This document shows, piece after piece, positions 1 through 11,944 of a stretch of DNA of 64,000 nt. The translations under genes and the position numbers were made by a program. Each line of letters begins with the position of its first letter. The stretch's first letter is position 1. The DNA lies in assembly GCA_030620095.1 (NCBI GenBank), contig JAUTXW010000325.1:1532501-1596500 (forward strand), written 5' to 3'. The DNA comes from Kuschelorhynchus macadamiae. Lineage: Eukaryota > Arthropoda > Insecta > Coleoptera > Curculionidae. Under the pieces are notes generated by a model, which had not been told where the DNA came from, did not search any database, and was given only the letters and a program-made list of their open reading frames with translations.

Positions 1-122
1 AACTTTTCAGGTTTAACTACTAATTCTGAAAGTCTATCAACAGGCAACTTGAGCGAGAAAAAGATAAATAAAAAGGGTTGAACTTCTAAAAATATGTCCC
101 TACCCACCAATATGACAAGTAA

Positions 123-312
123 AATGGGTATTATAAAATACTTAAATTTAATGTCGTTAACTTAACCTAAAAAGTATCCCAAGATTTAAGTGATTTATAT
201 CGGCAGCAAATCAATTAAACCCAGTCGACACCGTTGTGTTATCGAGAAGATAAATGGGTTGATACTAACACTAATAACAAAAACTATGAACAACTCTAAA
301 TAAAATATATTA
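123..312. repeat. dispersed direct repeat, copy 1
   Basis: This stretch reappears in the same orientation at 3863-4101. Shared blocks include TGTCGTTAACTT, CCTAAAAAGTATCCC, the CAAATCAATTAAA block and CGACACCGTT, with small indels between the copies. No coding potential or terminal motif is visible. The pair brackets about 3.5 kb that holds a mariner-like element. They could be two members of an interspersed family or degraded long terminal repeats. I see no TG...CA ends or primer-binding site, so I leave the class open. Confidence 0.7.
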
Positions 313-1993
313 ACATAATTATATGACTTTTTCGCCACCTGTGTCCTCGTCCGCTGCCAACTAAATTTACTCACGGTCTCAGTGGGTACTTGGCCGATCC
401 ATTCTAAAAAAAAAGAAAATGTAAAATAAATGCTTAACTAATTGAGAATTGAAAATTAATTGATTTATGCTTTGGTGGTAACTTTATCGCTGTTGTCAGG
501 AACTAAAATAAAAACTGTAAATATCTGTATATTAAATTCAAACTAATAATTAAATAAATAATATAAAATATGGATTTTAACTAATATTGTTCTGTGAAAT
601 TACAAAATTCTGTATTCTGTCAGCTTTGTGTACGACTTTGCATGCTGTGGCTATCTTGTGATTTATTATAACTATAACTAACTATAACTTTTGGCTATTT
701 CTATTGATGGAGGATGGGTTGATTATTTGGGCTATCTAACTCCAGGTTGTTGCAGTCTAGAAGAAGTTGAAAATATAGAGCGTCGTTATTTTAACTTGGA
801 AGCATTTTAATGTGTTACAACTTTCATTCAAGATTTCAAAATTAATAAAAAAATAAATTATATGGTTAGGTGCCAAGTTTGATATTAAATAACAAAAATA
901 CAAAAAGTGTCAACCGCTAAATATACAAATATATCTTGTTTTTTTTCTTGCCTTTTTTTTTTAATGGGCATCCTGCAAATTTAACTTTATTTAAAAACAA
1001 ATGAGATAATTAAGTACTTCGCTACAGGAGAAATGTGGTAAAGAGAAAAGGATAATCTTCGTCACTCACATTTGTCTTATGGTGCAGCTTTTCTTCATTT
1101 TCTCATTTATTTTTTTACGATAAAGATCAAATCCAATATGTTTGGAATCAGAAAGAACAAATCTATCTATTGATAGTAAAATTTACAGGGTGTCTCATTT
1201 AAAAAATGATAGTTATATTTAATTATAACTTTGATGAATGACATTCTTTTTGTACATTTCTAATGTTTCAAAAAAACGTAATAGGTAACTGAAACATTTC
1301 AAAGTTATAGCAGATTAAAATGTGAACAAGTAAATATTAAGATTTTACTAAACTTTTCAGGCTTATAATTTCACTTTATAAAGTCGACGTCAAACTATAT
1401 CATAAAGAGAAAAATTCAAGATGAAATGATAGTTATTTATGTTATAAAGATCGAAATAACGATCATTATGAGAGTAGTCGTGAATATTTTCAGACGAGGC
1501 GTTAGCCGAGGCTGATAACACCACGGCGAGTTTCATAACGATCCGACTAGCATACAAATCTTTATTTTCTGGCATCAATTGAGTCAACCATTGTGCAAAT
1601 TTCTAAAAAAAATATTCCCAAAAGGCAGTCGTTTTCTCGTTGCTAAAATCGTTATTTCAGGGCTATAATGAATTAGTTATGGTCCTAAAACTATAACGGA
1701 TCCGTTAGAGTATTCTCAAAATAATGTCATTATGACACACCAGAAGATAAAATATTATTTTTTGCTTTTTAGTGCTTTTTTTGAAGTCGATTTTATTTTA
1801 CGTTGCATTTTTACTTCCGTCGTAAAAAATCACACCCCGGGGTTTTTTCAGATTTTTACGTTTCAGGGTCCGTTTCATGGCATAGCTAATAAATTACCAA
1901 CCCGATTAAGTTCGAATTTTGGTCAAAAGTTAAGGGTCATATGGGTAGACCTGATAACATTTTGGTTGGTCATTTTTTTCTATTTTCAATGGT
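313..1993. other. A+T-rich intergenic DNA, no gene seen
   Basis: No supported gene. At about 1185 there is an ACAGGGTGTC motif, a sequence many insect mariner-type elements use at their ends. No matching partner end was found, so it is not called as an element. The short open frames at 1390-1587 (minus) and 1732-1995 (plus) have no recognisable domain. Confidence 0.5.
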
Positions 1994-3521
1994 GATGGCG
2001 CTTTTCTGGAATTCTTCAAATAATACGGATTGACTCAAAAAAATTAAATGGTATGATATGACTTATTTGTCAGATTTTATTTTGTGGTTATGAAGGGTAT
2101 ACGATAGTGAAATAAAAAAACCAGATCCATATTTAATTTAAGAAAGTTGATGGTGGTCGCTCAAATCCGAAACGTCGGATTACAAAGCTAACTACACCGA
2201 ATTGTAGAGGAGAAAAAGTGCCAATGGTAAAGTAAAAGTTATTTTTATATATCATTTCAATTTAACCTAAAATTTGGGAAATTTTGAGAAAAAAACGATG
2301 CAAATTAAGTCAATATCCATCGTTTAAATTTTACTAAAATTGTAGAAAAAATATATTAAATTGGAAGATATTATATTTATTGTAAGCCAGAACATAAAAA
2401 AACTAAACAGTAAAAGAAGTAGCAGGAAATAGGACACCAGAGGAAGAGATGTTTTATTATTTGTTGTGCTATTTACTGGTACTCAATTTATTGTTGTGTA
2501 AAAAAGCAGGGCTGATCTAAAAAAATGCTATAAATAACAAATAAACAAAGAAAATATCGTAAAATGTAAGTTTTTTTTCGATTTAACTGTTTATTAATTA
2601 ATTATTGGTGTCGAGTGAACTGTTGGAAATGTCTACCGTCATGCTCGATATATAGACAGAGCCTTTCTACTGTAGAATTTACTACAGCTTTTATTTCTAC
2701 AGCTGGTATCATCTGGATTGCGTTTTTAATTCGGTTGATGAAGTCCTCCCTTGCTGTTGGTCTATTTTGGTACACCAAATCCTTAAGGCGACTCCACAAG
2801 TAAAAGTCTAGACACGTCAATCAATCCAGCTTCCCGGAAAACGCCCATCTAGGAACCGTCTAATATTGTTTGAATAGTGAGCTGGGCAGCCACCATGTTG
2901 GAAGAATATAGTATCTAAATCGATGCCCTTAAGCAAAACTGGCAGCTGATTTTGGAGAAAATCTAAATAAGTCCGTCAATTTAGCGGATTATCGAAAATT
3001 ACTGGGCCGATAATTCGGTTGTTTATTATGCCGCACCAAACGTTGACGCTCCAACGACCTTGACTCTGGACTTCTCGCATCCAGAGAGGATTGTGGTCCG
3101 ACCTATAATGCAGGTTATATAAGTTCACTTTCCCATCGGAGCGGAAAGTAGCTATATAATAAGTAATATGTGGATTTATGGATTTTCAGGTATACATATT
3201 CCAATTTTTGAGTTAATTTAATGTTTTATGGAAATCTAAAGATGATGTGAAAGTAAAGATTCAATTTGCATAATTTTTTTCTCAAAATTTTTCAAATTTT
3301 AGTTCCTCTACAATTCGGTGTAGTTAGTTTTTTAATCCGAGGTTTCGGATTCGAGCGACCATCATCAATTTTCTTAATTTAAATACGGACCTGGTTTTTT
3401 TATTTTACTTTTTCATACCCTTCATAACCACAAAATAAAATATGACAAAAAAGTCATATCACACCATTTGATTTTTTTGAAAAAATCCGTATTATTTGAG
3501 GAAGTTCAGAAAAACGCCATC
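1994..3521 (-). mobile_element. mariner-like DNA transposon with long terminal inverted repeats
   Basis: The left part (about 1994-2215) and right part (about 3300-3521) are imperfect inverted copies of each other over roughly 220 bp. Matching landmarks are GATGGCG/CGCCATC at the outer ends, AATAATACGGAT/ATCCGTATTATT, and CACCGAATTGTAGAGGA/TCCTCTACAATTCGGTG at the inner ends. A minus-strand transposase remnant lies between them. TA follows the right end at 3522, as expected for the mariner superfamily, but the left flank no longer shows it. The element lacks the N-terminal transposase region and is dead. Confidence 0.75.
2602..3165 (-). pseudogene. mariner-like transposase, C-terminal fragment
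   Basis: Read on the minus strand, 3165 to 2602 gives a run like the DD-D catalytic core of mariner-type transposases. It begins at an FRSDGKVN-like stretch, passes an NVWCGI motif and a QH-GG-PAHYS block (normally QQDGAPAHY, with the second catalytic Asp; here HGG replaces the expected DGA), and reaches LDFYLW near 2810. The segment that should hold the WPARSPDLTP block is largely missing between SWID and TCLDFYLW, a small deletion with stops around 2820-2830. The last 72 codons (2820-2602) are open. No DNA-binding domain is present. It cannot encode a working enzyme. Confidence 0.72.
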
Positions 3522-3862
3522 TAGTGACTAGTAGTAAAATAAATTCTGTGACCGTTAATAGCACTGCAAATAGAGCGAAATTTTTTTTTAAGACCAAGTT
3601 CAATAAAATCGATTCAACACAGAGATATCAACGTTTGAAACAAAAAATGTTTGACCTTTCCCTACCACTTTATTATTGAAAATAGAAAAATATGATAAAT
3701 AGCAAAAAGTTGCGTAAACTTATTGAAGAATACTATGCCTATATTTTTGACACACCTTAACTATGCAAATTCACAAAAAAATCGACATTTACGATTTAAA
3801 GTTAATTTTGAAGGTGATAGTCGGTTAAAAATATATTTCTTTCACAAATTTTAAGTGTGCAA
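3522..3862. other. A+T-rich spacer
   Basis: Nothing recognisable between the right end of the mariner-like element and the second copy of the direct repeat. Confidence 0.5.
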
Positions 3863-4101
3863 GGATGGGCATCATAAAACATTTAAATGTCGTTAACTTG
3901 GATTTCTCTTCTATTTAGCAAAATGCACAGTGTCTGATCGTACCTAAAAAGTATCCCCACAGGATTTAAGTGATAATAAGATTTATGTCGGCGCCAAATC
4001 AATTAAATCCCACCGACACCGTTATGTTACCGAAAAAATAAATGGCTTGGTACTAACATTAATGACAAAAACAATGAATGACACTAAATAATATATATCT
4101 A
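3863..4101. repeat. dispersed direct repeat, copy 2
   Basis: This is the longer copy of the repeat at 123-312. It carries an extra ~45-bp block after TGTCGTTAACTTGG that the first copy lacks. Identity is visibly high across the CCTAAAAAGTATCCC and CACCGTTATGTTACCG parts. Confidence 0.7.
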
Positions 4102-5396
4102 TTGGCTGCTCTCGCGTGGTTAAGACGGTTGCAAAAACTCAATTATTTCCTAGTTGAAAGTTAATTTATTCTGCGGTTGGTCAAGGCGCGATTGAAATCC
4201 ACTGGAATGTCATGTTATAATTTTTCCATCCAGTGGTTTCTGTATCAGAGATATTCATAGAGTAATTTAGGCACACAGAAAAAAAAGAATTACCTTTATT
4301 CAAAGCAACCAGTTTTCTTGATAAATGAATACTAAGAACAAGAGATTTTTTCTTCATGTAATCATGTTTCCCTTAGAGAAGAGACAGAGACAATTTGAAG
4401 CATTACCACAAAACCTTTTTTTAAAGCAGTAGTTTCATCATTCATCATTGATCTTAAAAACTGTTTGGTCTCTCTTTAACTCAGTACGCCGCTTAAACAA
4501 AACTGGCCCCGTTTAGCTGTTGCTGAGTTGTAATCTCTCGATAATAATAATAATAATGTCTCACCCCAACAACGTTTACACCGCATTTGGCTGAATTAGG
4601 ACTTAATTTACAGGAGCATCCAGAAATCGGTCATTTTGAAAACATGTAGCGTCGTTAGATCATTTCTTAATACACAATAGTTGTTTTTTTCCTTTTCCTT
4701 TCTTTTCTTTTTTTTATTTTTTTTTGTACTGACTTGGTATTATCCCGTCAGTACAAAATACAACCACCGTGGGGGTTTGTCAGGACCTCTATCGGGCGCG
4801 GCCTCCTCCTCTATAATATCTACGTATTATAGAGAGGGTCGAGGAAAATTAAAATATCCACTGTGGAAGAAAACCTGGCGCACCATGAAGTTTCATGCAA
4901 AACAAAACGGCTTCGGATAACCGTAACGACGCTAACGAGGCCTTTGCAGCTGCGCTAGGTCTCGCGTCCGGCTGGGTGTTGGAGGTGCCCCAGGTCGTCA
5001 TCATTAAGCGAAATCCTTAACCTTTGATAAAAACAATCCTAGGCTATGGGAATTGCCTATTCCGTGCGATCAGTTCACAACTACTGGACCACCAACTGTG
5101 TTGTTTCTGCATGACTAAAGAAAAACAACACACTTAGATATATGGCATCACAAAGAAGGTGCATATTTATATATCTGGAGAATAACAGACCTGATAAGCA
5201 ATAAAAATAAGATACCTGCAGAAGAAGTAGCCTAAGAAAAAAATTCAAAGATTCAAACAAAGGGACCAACAAACCAAAGATAAACAGAACAAAGTAAAAA
5301 AAAAAGATAACAGAAGAAAGCCAAAATTCAAAGATTGATAAAAGAACAAGTAAAAAAACAAGCAGGATAACATATGCAAAAGCCTCAAAAAGTCCC
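4102..5396. other. intergenic and possible LINE 5' untranslated region
   Basis: 4102-4740 holds nothing recognisable beyond a short (ATA)n run near 4540. From about 4760 the sequence becomes more G+C-rich and CpG-containing. It then turns purine-rich (5100-5390) just before the first coding trace of the LINE that follows, so part of it may be that element's 5' untranslated region. This is inference from position and composition only. Confidence 0.35.
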
Positions 5397-6120
5397 CTAA
5401 GTTATGAAGAGCCCGTAATCAATGAAATACAAACACCTAATCAGAACGAAGATTCCTGCACAGATGATAGAGAGGCAGAGATGGATTTGAAAGAACTAAA
5501 AGAACTAATCCTAAAGCAACTACATGCCATAAAAAATGAAGACACAAGTGTTGCAAGAACCCCACTAACGAAAATTAATGAGACCAACAGAGCTAAGTCA
5601 CTTATAGCAAAGACAAACACAGTTCTTGAAAATATCCTCAAATCATTCCCAGAAGATTTTACAGAGATCATGATGCTCAATAGCTTAGTGTATACATCTG
5701 CAGTGGTAGTACAGAACACTCTTGTGCCAGAAGTAGGAACAGAAACAAAAAAGAGAAATAAGTCATACAAGGAGCCACCATGGAAAAAGCGAAGACGAGA
5801 TTACAGGGCTAAGGAGGGAACTATCACAATTTAAAGAGACTGAAAGGCGAGAACTTAGTGGGCGAATGACAAAGTTGAAAGCAGGGTTATACGAGAAAAA
5901 CAGAATACGACACGAAAGAGACAGAGAAAAAATCATTGAAAAAATCAAACAACAAATTCTTGCTAAAACCGGTAGGATGAGGAATGACAGAAGATCCAAA
6001 CAATATAAACAAAATAAACCCTACTTTAAAAACACAGCCAGATTCTGCAATAAAGTATTGAACAAAAACTTAGATCAAGTCACAAAGCCCCCAATTAAGA
6101 TTGCGATTGAAACCTATTGA
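5397..6120 (+). pseudogene. RLE-type LINE protein, N-terminal region
   Basis: An open frame runs from about 5397 through the ATG at 5481 to 5834 and continues in another frame at 5866-6120. It has a lysine-rich helix (KELKELILKQL), a TNRAKSLIAKTN stretch and the basic PPWKKRRR motif. That motif typically precedes the RT in R4-like LINE proteins from insects. The second part is highly basic (repeated KNRIRHERDREK-type residues). A frameshift lies near 5810-5865. It is probably the nucleic-acid-binding front of the same protein as the RT downstream. I infer the assignment from the motif and from context. Confidence 0.6.
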
Positions 6121-6207
6121 AACAGTATCTGGGGAAAAGGAATAACACACAATAAAAATGCCAGCTGGATCAAAGAAGAACATCGAGACAACAATGGCCT
6201 CAGGAAG

Positions 6208-7370
6208 ATGGAATGCAGAGAGCTCAGTATGGACGAACTTGCAGTGGCGCTAAGAAGATCTGTCAATTGGAAAGCAGCCGGTATTGATAAGCAATTTCTG
6301 GTTAAAAAGAATAGTAGCTACACACAATTTCTGGCCTATTACAATAGCATGATTACAGCCCTAACGAACGCACCCGAATGGTTTGTAAAAGGAAAAACAT
6401 ACTTCCTTCCCAAAAACAAGGAAACGAATTTAGCAAGCAGCTATAGGCCTATTACCTGCCTCAACACTATGTACAAAATGCTGACAAGCATCATGACAAT
6501 AAGATTTTACGCGCATCTGGAAGAAAACAACCTATTTCCAGCAGAACAAAAAGGTTGCGCTAAGAACACTTATGGGTGTAAGGATTACCTGCTAGTCAGT
6601 AAGATGATTGGTGATGACTGCAAAGAGGCCGCAAAAGTCCCTCGGTCGTATGGATCGATTATGAGAAAGCGTTCGACAGTATCCCACACAGCTGACTCCT
6701 GGAATCCCTCAGAATATATAAAGCATCGTAGATAGTGCTATCTTAAGTTAGGAAGCTAATGAAACAATGGAAGGTCGACTTGCATCTGACCACTATATCT
6801 GAATCAGTATGCTTCAAAGACATAGAAATTAAGAACGGTATCTATCAAGAGGATTTACTTTCGCAGCTGCTATTCTGCCTTGCTCTAATCCCACTCAGCT
6901 CACAGCTTAACAAACCGCTGACTGGCTACCAATGTAAAAATGAGAAAATGAATATCAGTAACCTCCTTTACATAGATGATCTAAAGTTAATGGCCAATAA
7001 TGACAGAGAATTAAAACCCAACTCAATATAGTTAGGGCATACAGCGACCACATACGAATGGAATTCGGATTCGAAAAGTGTGCTAAAATATCTATGATAA
7101 AAGGAAAGACAACTAAAAGACAAAACATAATGCTGAACGAAAGAATGGTAATAAGATGGCTTGAACACCATGCGCTGTACAAGTACCTGGGAGCTGAGGT
7201 AAATGAAGAGATAAGTCATAAAACTATGAAAAAGAAACTCTCCCAAGAATACACCAGAAGAACGAGACCAATACTTGAAACCGAGCTGAGCGCCAAGAAC
7301 AAACTTTCAGCCATCACGACCCTGGCGGCTCCAGTTATGCAATACAGTTTTGTAATCGTGAAGGGAACTG
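6208..7370 (+). pseudogene. reverse transcriptase domain of the RLE-type LINE
   Basis: The RT motifs appear in order across three frames. A YRPITCL block lies near 6450. WIDYEKAFDSIPHS lies near 6650 in a shifted frame and holds the motif A aspartate. An IKNGIYQEDLLS block lies near 6835 (motif B; normally G-Q-GD-LSP, here E and Q replace G and P). An intact LLYIDDLKLMA lies near 6965 (motif C). Then come KYLGAEVNEE (about 7180) and an AAPVMQYSF block near 7330 that normally leads into the connector. Frameshifts near 6650, 6740 and 7035 prevent one product. Confidence 0.78.
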
Positions 7371-7383
7371 TTAACCATGCATC

Positions 7384-8026
7384 ATGCGCTGCATCCAAGA
7401 TGATGGAGGCGGAGGCCTGACAAATCTTGAAACCAGCCACGAGATTGCAATCCAGGGAATGCTACGATATCTGGAACTAAAGCAAAGCGACAAATACCTG
7501 GGAATGGTCTACAGGCGAAACAGTAGAAAAACAGAACGATTGACAAATAAAAACACGAATTCCTGCACTCCAAGCGGTACTGAGACGGTGCAAGTAAAAA
7601 AAAATCAAAGGATAATTGAGTTCGGAAACTTCAAAGTGGAGACAGAATCGCTTATTACTGCGTGCCAAGAATAATCGTTGGCAACCAACTATCTGAAAGC
7701 TAGAATCCTCAAAACTGGTAAAGACCCCAATTGTAGACTGTGCCGGACGGAAAGCCAGACCATTTACAGGTTGCTCGATTCTTGCCAAGAAGGAATACTT
7801 GGAACGTCACAACGCAGTTGCCGCTGACTTGCAGATCCAAAAGGACCGATTAATTAAGGCCAACAAATCAGACTTAGCCTTAAAAGACAAAACAAAAAAA
7901 ATGGCCCTCCTCATAGACGTCGCAATCCTCTCCGATTATAATATAATACAGAAAGAGGCTGAAATACAAGGATCTTCAAATAGAAATAGAAAGGATACGC
8001 AATACCAATTTTTATATACTCATTAG
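7384..8026 (+). pseudogene. CCHC zinc knuckle and restriction-like endonuclease piece of an RLE LINE
   Basis: The first open part (7384-7674) resembles the post-RT connector of a related but different LINE (GGGGLTNLETSHEIAI, then HYLE-like RYLELKQSDKYLGMVYR). Around 7700-7790 follows a CRLCRTESQTIYRLLDSC stretch, the CCHC-like motif that precedes the endonuclease. The open frame 7799-8026 then reads YLERHNAVAA with LIDVAILSDYNI, the catalytic LiDvA-P-D-N region of R2/R4 endonucleases. The proline of the usual DVAxP is replaced. A QIEIERI tail in another frame closes the domain near 8000. A separate source copy is the simplest reading. Confidence 0.65.
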
Positions 8027-8552
8027 GCGTAGTAAAATGGACAGAAACAAATTTGGATGAAATCAACAGATTAACAAGAACTACAATGACCAAGTACAGA
8101 GTTCACCATCCAAAAGCTTGCGTAGAGAGATTGTACTTACCCAAAATAGGAGGAAGAGGTGTAATAAATATTGAGGCATAACATACCACACAAATCAAAA
8201 TACTCACTGAGTTTTTCACTCAAAATCTAAAAACCCTTTACACCAAGCTGTCATGGGAGCAGACAAGAACTACACGTCTCTTAACCTTCACTCTCGAACC
8301 TGGCAAAAAGTGATAATCCAGGACAAACACAATATACTTATCAACACATGGTCTAAAAAAGCACTGCATGGTCAGCACAAAAACATTGATAAAGATAAAA
8401 CAAGAAACTATCGAAGATATATAATGAAAGAAAGCAACTTAAATACAGTTAAAGGCAGAAAATACAACATGTATTCTGAAACTATAGATCATATATCTCA
8501 GGTTGCAGATTATTGGCTACAACAGAGTTCACGCCCAGACGTAACAAAGTAG
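8027..8552 (+). pseudogene. post-RT connector region of the RLE LINE, displaced
   Basis: From 8020 the frame reads YSLGVVKWTETNLDEIN, then KYRVHHPKACVERLYLPK and GGRGVINIE. In R4/R2-like proteins this block sits directly after the RT. After a stop near 8180 the other frame (8253-8552) gives WSKKALHGQH, corresponding to the W-K-MHGQ motif that comes before the CCHC. So 7384-8026, which is more C-terminal in type, lies upstream of this more N-terminal piece. The natural RT partner end is YSF at about 7350, which fits an insertion or recombination between the two. Confidence 0.62.
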
Positions 8553-8594
8553 GTAAAATAATATATACTGTTCTCCTACATAAATATAAAATCG

Positions 8595-8595
<1 letters not shown>

Positions 8596-8651
<56 letters not shown>
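8596..8651. repeat. (TA)n microsatellite
   Basis: About 28 uninterrupted TA units immediately follow the LINE end. The tract could be the LINE target or its tail. Confidence 0.97.
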
Positions 8652-8652
<1 letters not shown>

Positions 8653-9040
8653 CTTATTAACAAGCCGCTGCTATTGAATTTGTCATCTGTTCCACCTTAA
8701 ACTCCCAAATAGCCAGCTGAACGAGATTCGGAACTTTACAAAATGAGTCAATTATTTGAAATGTTCAGCTAACTGATTCGTTCAAAAAGATTCGTTTGTT
8801 CGCGAACGTTACAATAGTACTTCAAATGAGTTAACGGAATGACATCAAATTTGGTGTACGTACTCGTAGTGAAAATACCTTTCAAGAGAGGTTTCACATG
8901 ACCCATGTCATCTTGAAAAGATGTAGTCATAGGTCATCACTTTGACACATGTCAACATAGATACAAATGAGTGTGATTCTCGCCTATTTTGGAGAGTTAG
9001 CAGAAGAATATAAAGCATCTTCATTATGTGATTATGAGCA
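8652..9040. other. intergenic, no gene seen
   Basis: No coding trace. It contains repeated ATTCGTT-type words and the palindrome GTTCGCGAAC near 8805. No repeat boundaries were found. Confidence 0.5.
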
Positions 9041-11200
9041 CATTATCCAATTCTTAAAAGTATGTGCTTTAGCCTTTAATATTGATTTTTTTTATCTATG
9101 AGCAGACCACGAAGACCGAAAGCCTAAGTACTGGGTTGCATTAAATAAAGACAGGGAAAGTTTATTGATGCGGCATTTTAAGACCTGCAGATTAGGAGAA
9201 GGAAAGACATTTGTTGGTAACACATTCCATAATTTGGACACACTGGGAATAAAAGGTCTTTGCAGTTGGACCATGAAGGGATGCATGTGGGTCGATGCTC
9301 GTGTCTCTCTGGCAGGAATGACTAAGGAGGGCATAATGGATGATGTTTCTTCTGTACACAATTCATGGTAGTATCTGTAAAACAGAGACAGATCGTCCAC
9401 CATTCGACAATACTCTAGTGATACAGGCTTCCTTGTGATCAATCAGACGAATAGCTCTTCTTTGGACAGAGTGAAGAATATTAAGGATTGAAGGAAAGGC
9501 TGCTCCCTATATGTGCGAGCAATACTCAAGTCACGGTCTGATCTGTAAAGGTTGGCATAGGAAAAGTATTTTCGAGCTCGGAAAAGAAAACCCAATTTCT
9601 TCGCGGGTGCTGTGGCATTGAGGTGATGTGATCATGCCAGCGAAGAACTTTCTGAAGAGTGATACCGGCTAGGCTAAAGAAATCTTTGGCTTTAACCATT
9701 TGAATATAAATTTGAAGGGTGTGGGTACTGGGAGATGATTTGTGAGATAGTATACAAGATTATGTTTTAGTGACGTTAAACTGGACAAGGTTCTTTGCTC
9801 CCCTTTCTACGGCTTTAATTTACATTACTCTACACCTATCATCAATTTCAGTCTTGGAGACAGGTTTGGGAAATTGTATATTGGAGTGGAGTGTGCTATC
9901 GTGAGCATAGCTTTAAATAGGATTGCTGGTAGAAGAAAGCCGGTCATTGATGAGCAGCCAACACTGAATCCTGTAGAACGCCTGCGTTGATTTGGCGAAA
10001 CTGTGATGAATGGCCGTCAACCACTACAGAAATACTTCTGTTGGAAAGAAAACTGGCAATCCAAGTACAAAGTTTTGATGGAAGACCCAAGGCAGGAAGT
10101 TTGTTAAGAAGTGTGCCATGCCAGACTTGATCAAATGATTTGAATATGCCGAGGGTAATAATTTGGGCTTCTCCGTGGATTTCGTTATTTTAGTTATTCC
10201 AGTTGTGGGTTACTAAAGCAAGAAGATTTGCTGAGGATCATTGGTGTTGGAAGCCGTATTGCCTGTGGTTTATAAGTTTATACCCTTCAAGGTAATTTAA
10301 AAAATCATTATTGATATATTTTTCCATTACTCATAACTAGGAGGAGGGATATGAGTTTGTAGTTAGAAGGAAGAGTTTGGGATTAATTTTTGTGAACAGG
10401 CTGTACACGAGCAAATTTCCAGCTTTTAGGAAAAATGCCCTTGTCATAGAACATTTGGAATAACCTTGTGAGGATAGGAGCCAATCCAGAATCGCACTTT
10501 TTAGGACTTTGGCCGGAATACCATCAAGGCCAGAGGAGTTTTTTTAAGTGCTTTGAGAATATTTCGTATCTTTTTATCCTTGAAGGTAGTTTCGTGTATA
10601 TTGTATGGCAAAGCTGGTACTGATGGAAAGGGGAACTGAACAGTAGGGATCAAAGTAGAATTTGCGGCGAATTGTTTTGCAAAAAGCTTAGCTTTTGCTT
10701 CAGATGTGGAGATGATTTCATAATTAAGGATGGAAAGGAGCTTTTGTAGAAGTTTTGATTAATATTTTTGACAAGCGACCAAAAGCATTGGCTCTTATTT
10801 TGGCAAGAAAAAAACTTTACCTTTTATGCGTAGATTAAAGGCATTTTTGACTTCGAGAATTATGCGATTGTAATGATTTTGCACCTCGTTTTTAGCATGT
10901 AGGTTTTCTGAGGTATGGTTTTTGAGAAAACTGTTATGAGTACGGATTTTCTCTGGAATGGCATTACCGCAGGATTTTGAAAACCAAGGTTTATTTTTGT
11001 GAGGTTTTGGAGTCTTAATAGAATGTGGTATAAAGGTTTCTATACCTAATTGAATTACATCCGAGATTTGCGAACAGATCTTGGAAGGCTCATTGGTAAA
11101 GAAACAATCATCATTCCAAGGGAAAGAAGAGTAGAAAGTCCGTAACCCATCCTAGTCAGCGGAATTATAGTGCCAAATTGTACGAGGTGTTAAAATTGAA
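9041..11200 (-). pseudogene. Jockey/R1-type LINE reverse transcriptase, heavily decayed, minus strand
   Basis: Read from high to low coordinates. A connector appears around 10700 (EAKAKLFAKQFAANSTL in one frame), then RT finger motifs near 10560-10440 (ILKALKK, SGLAPILTRLF, FPKSWKFARVQPV). Palm fragments with many stops follow at 10200-9800. The C-terminal region includes AHIWGAAPPSIL-like residues near 9500 and ends in the open stretch 9442-9092 (LFYRYYHELC, then KLWNVLPTNVFPSPNLQVLK). These are typical of the RT C-terminus of insect Jockey/R1-like LINEs. No endonuclease domain is visible, so the copy looks 5'-truncated. Frameshifts and stops are frequent. No poly(A) or tandem tail is clear at the low-coordinate end. 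Confidence 0.72.
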
Positions 11201-11944
11201 ATCCTTTAAGCCATAGGATAAGCATAGTATTTTACAAGCATGTAACGACTATTAATCACTTGAATGAACTGCAACACAAACGAGTAATAACTATCATTAC
11301 CTGTATGTCGATACGTTATTGCAATGGTAGGAGACCGTGAAAAGTCACAAACAGTGTTTCAATATTAGATAAAGAAAACATTCGTTTCCTATTACCACTT
11401 TTATGAACCCTATTTGACATTCGTAAATATAATCTTTAGGAAACTACATGACGAAGTAAATTACTGTAAAGGTTAAAACATTGTAATTACCTTTTAAATA
11501 TTCCTAATTTGACGTTAATAACTTCATCAGCCAAAACTCGTAGAAGCAATGTAAACATTATTTATTTCTTAGATGTTTTGTTGAGTCCAGATAGTATATT
11601 TCCATATATTTTTTATAAACACAAGAAATTTCTGTTGAGAATTACGTTAAACCAAAAAACAGATTGCCTTGCAGTAACGGCAATTGTGATTGATTTAAAT
11701 CATCTTTCATATTTTGCCGACGTAGGCTAACCGTATGACAGAATTTCCTAGTCTAGACAGGCATTTAAATTTATATAAAGTTGGCCAAACCAAAAACCTC
11801 AAACAAATACTTAGTGTTGAATCATTGGCACAATTGCTTAAAATGTGTTTATTAGTATATTAATTATGTTTTTACATTAATCATAAGAAGGACCGTAACA
11901 GTAAAAAATAGATTTTCTTGTTCCGGGACCTCCCAGATCTTTTT
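11201..11944. other. A+T-rich intergenic DNA
   Basis: Nothing recognisable. A 73-codon open frame at 11509-11730 (plus) has no known domain and the region shows no coding bias. Confidence 0.45.

Larger units (their letters stand above)
5397..8595 (+). mobile_element. RLE-type non-LTR retrotransposon (R2/R4 superclade), rearranged
   Basis: A single-ORF type LINE whose enzyme would have a reverse transcriptase followed by a CCHC knuckle and a restriction-like endonuclease. The recognisable pieces are an N-terminal region (5397-6120), the RT (6208-7370), a CCHC plus endonuclease piece (7384-8026) and a post-RT connector (8027-8552). In normal members the connector precedes the CCHC/endonuclease, so the order here is disturbed. 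The element abuts a (TA)n tract at 8596. R4-clade elements such as Dong are known to use simple TA-rich repeats as targets. Many frameshifts are present. Confidence 0.75.

Noticed and set aside
4681..4920. 79-codon frame starting in a poly-T/TTC run
   Set aside because: Begins in low-complexity sequence with a non-ATG start and shows no domain.
5441..5999. Minus-strand frames opposite the RLE LINE N-terminus
   Set aside because: Antisense shadows of the plus-strand coding sequence.
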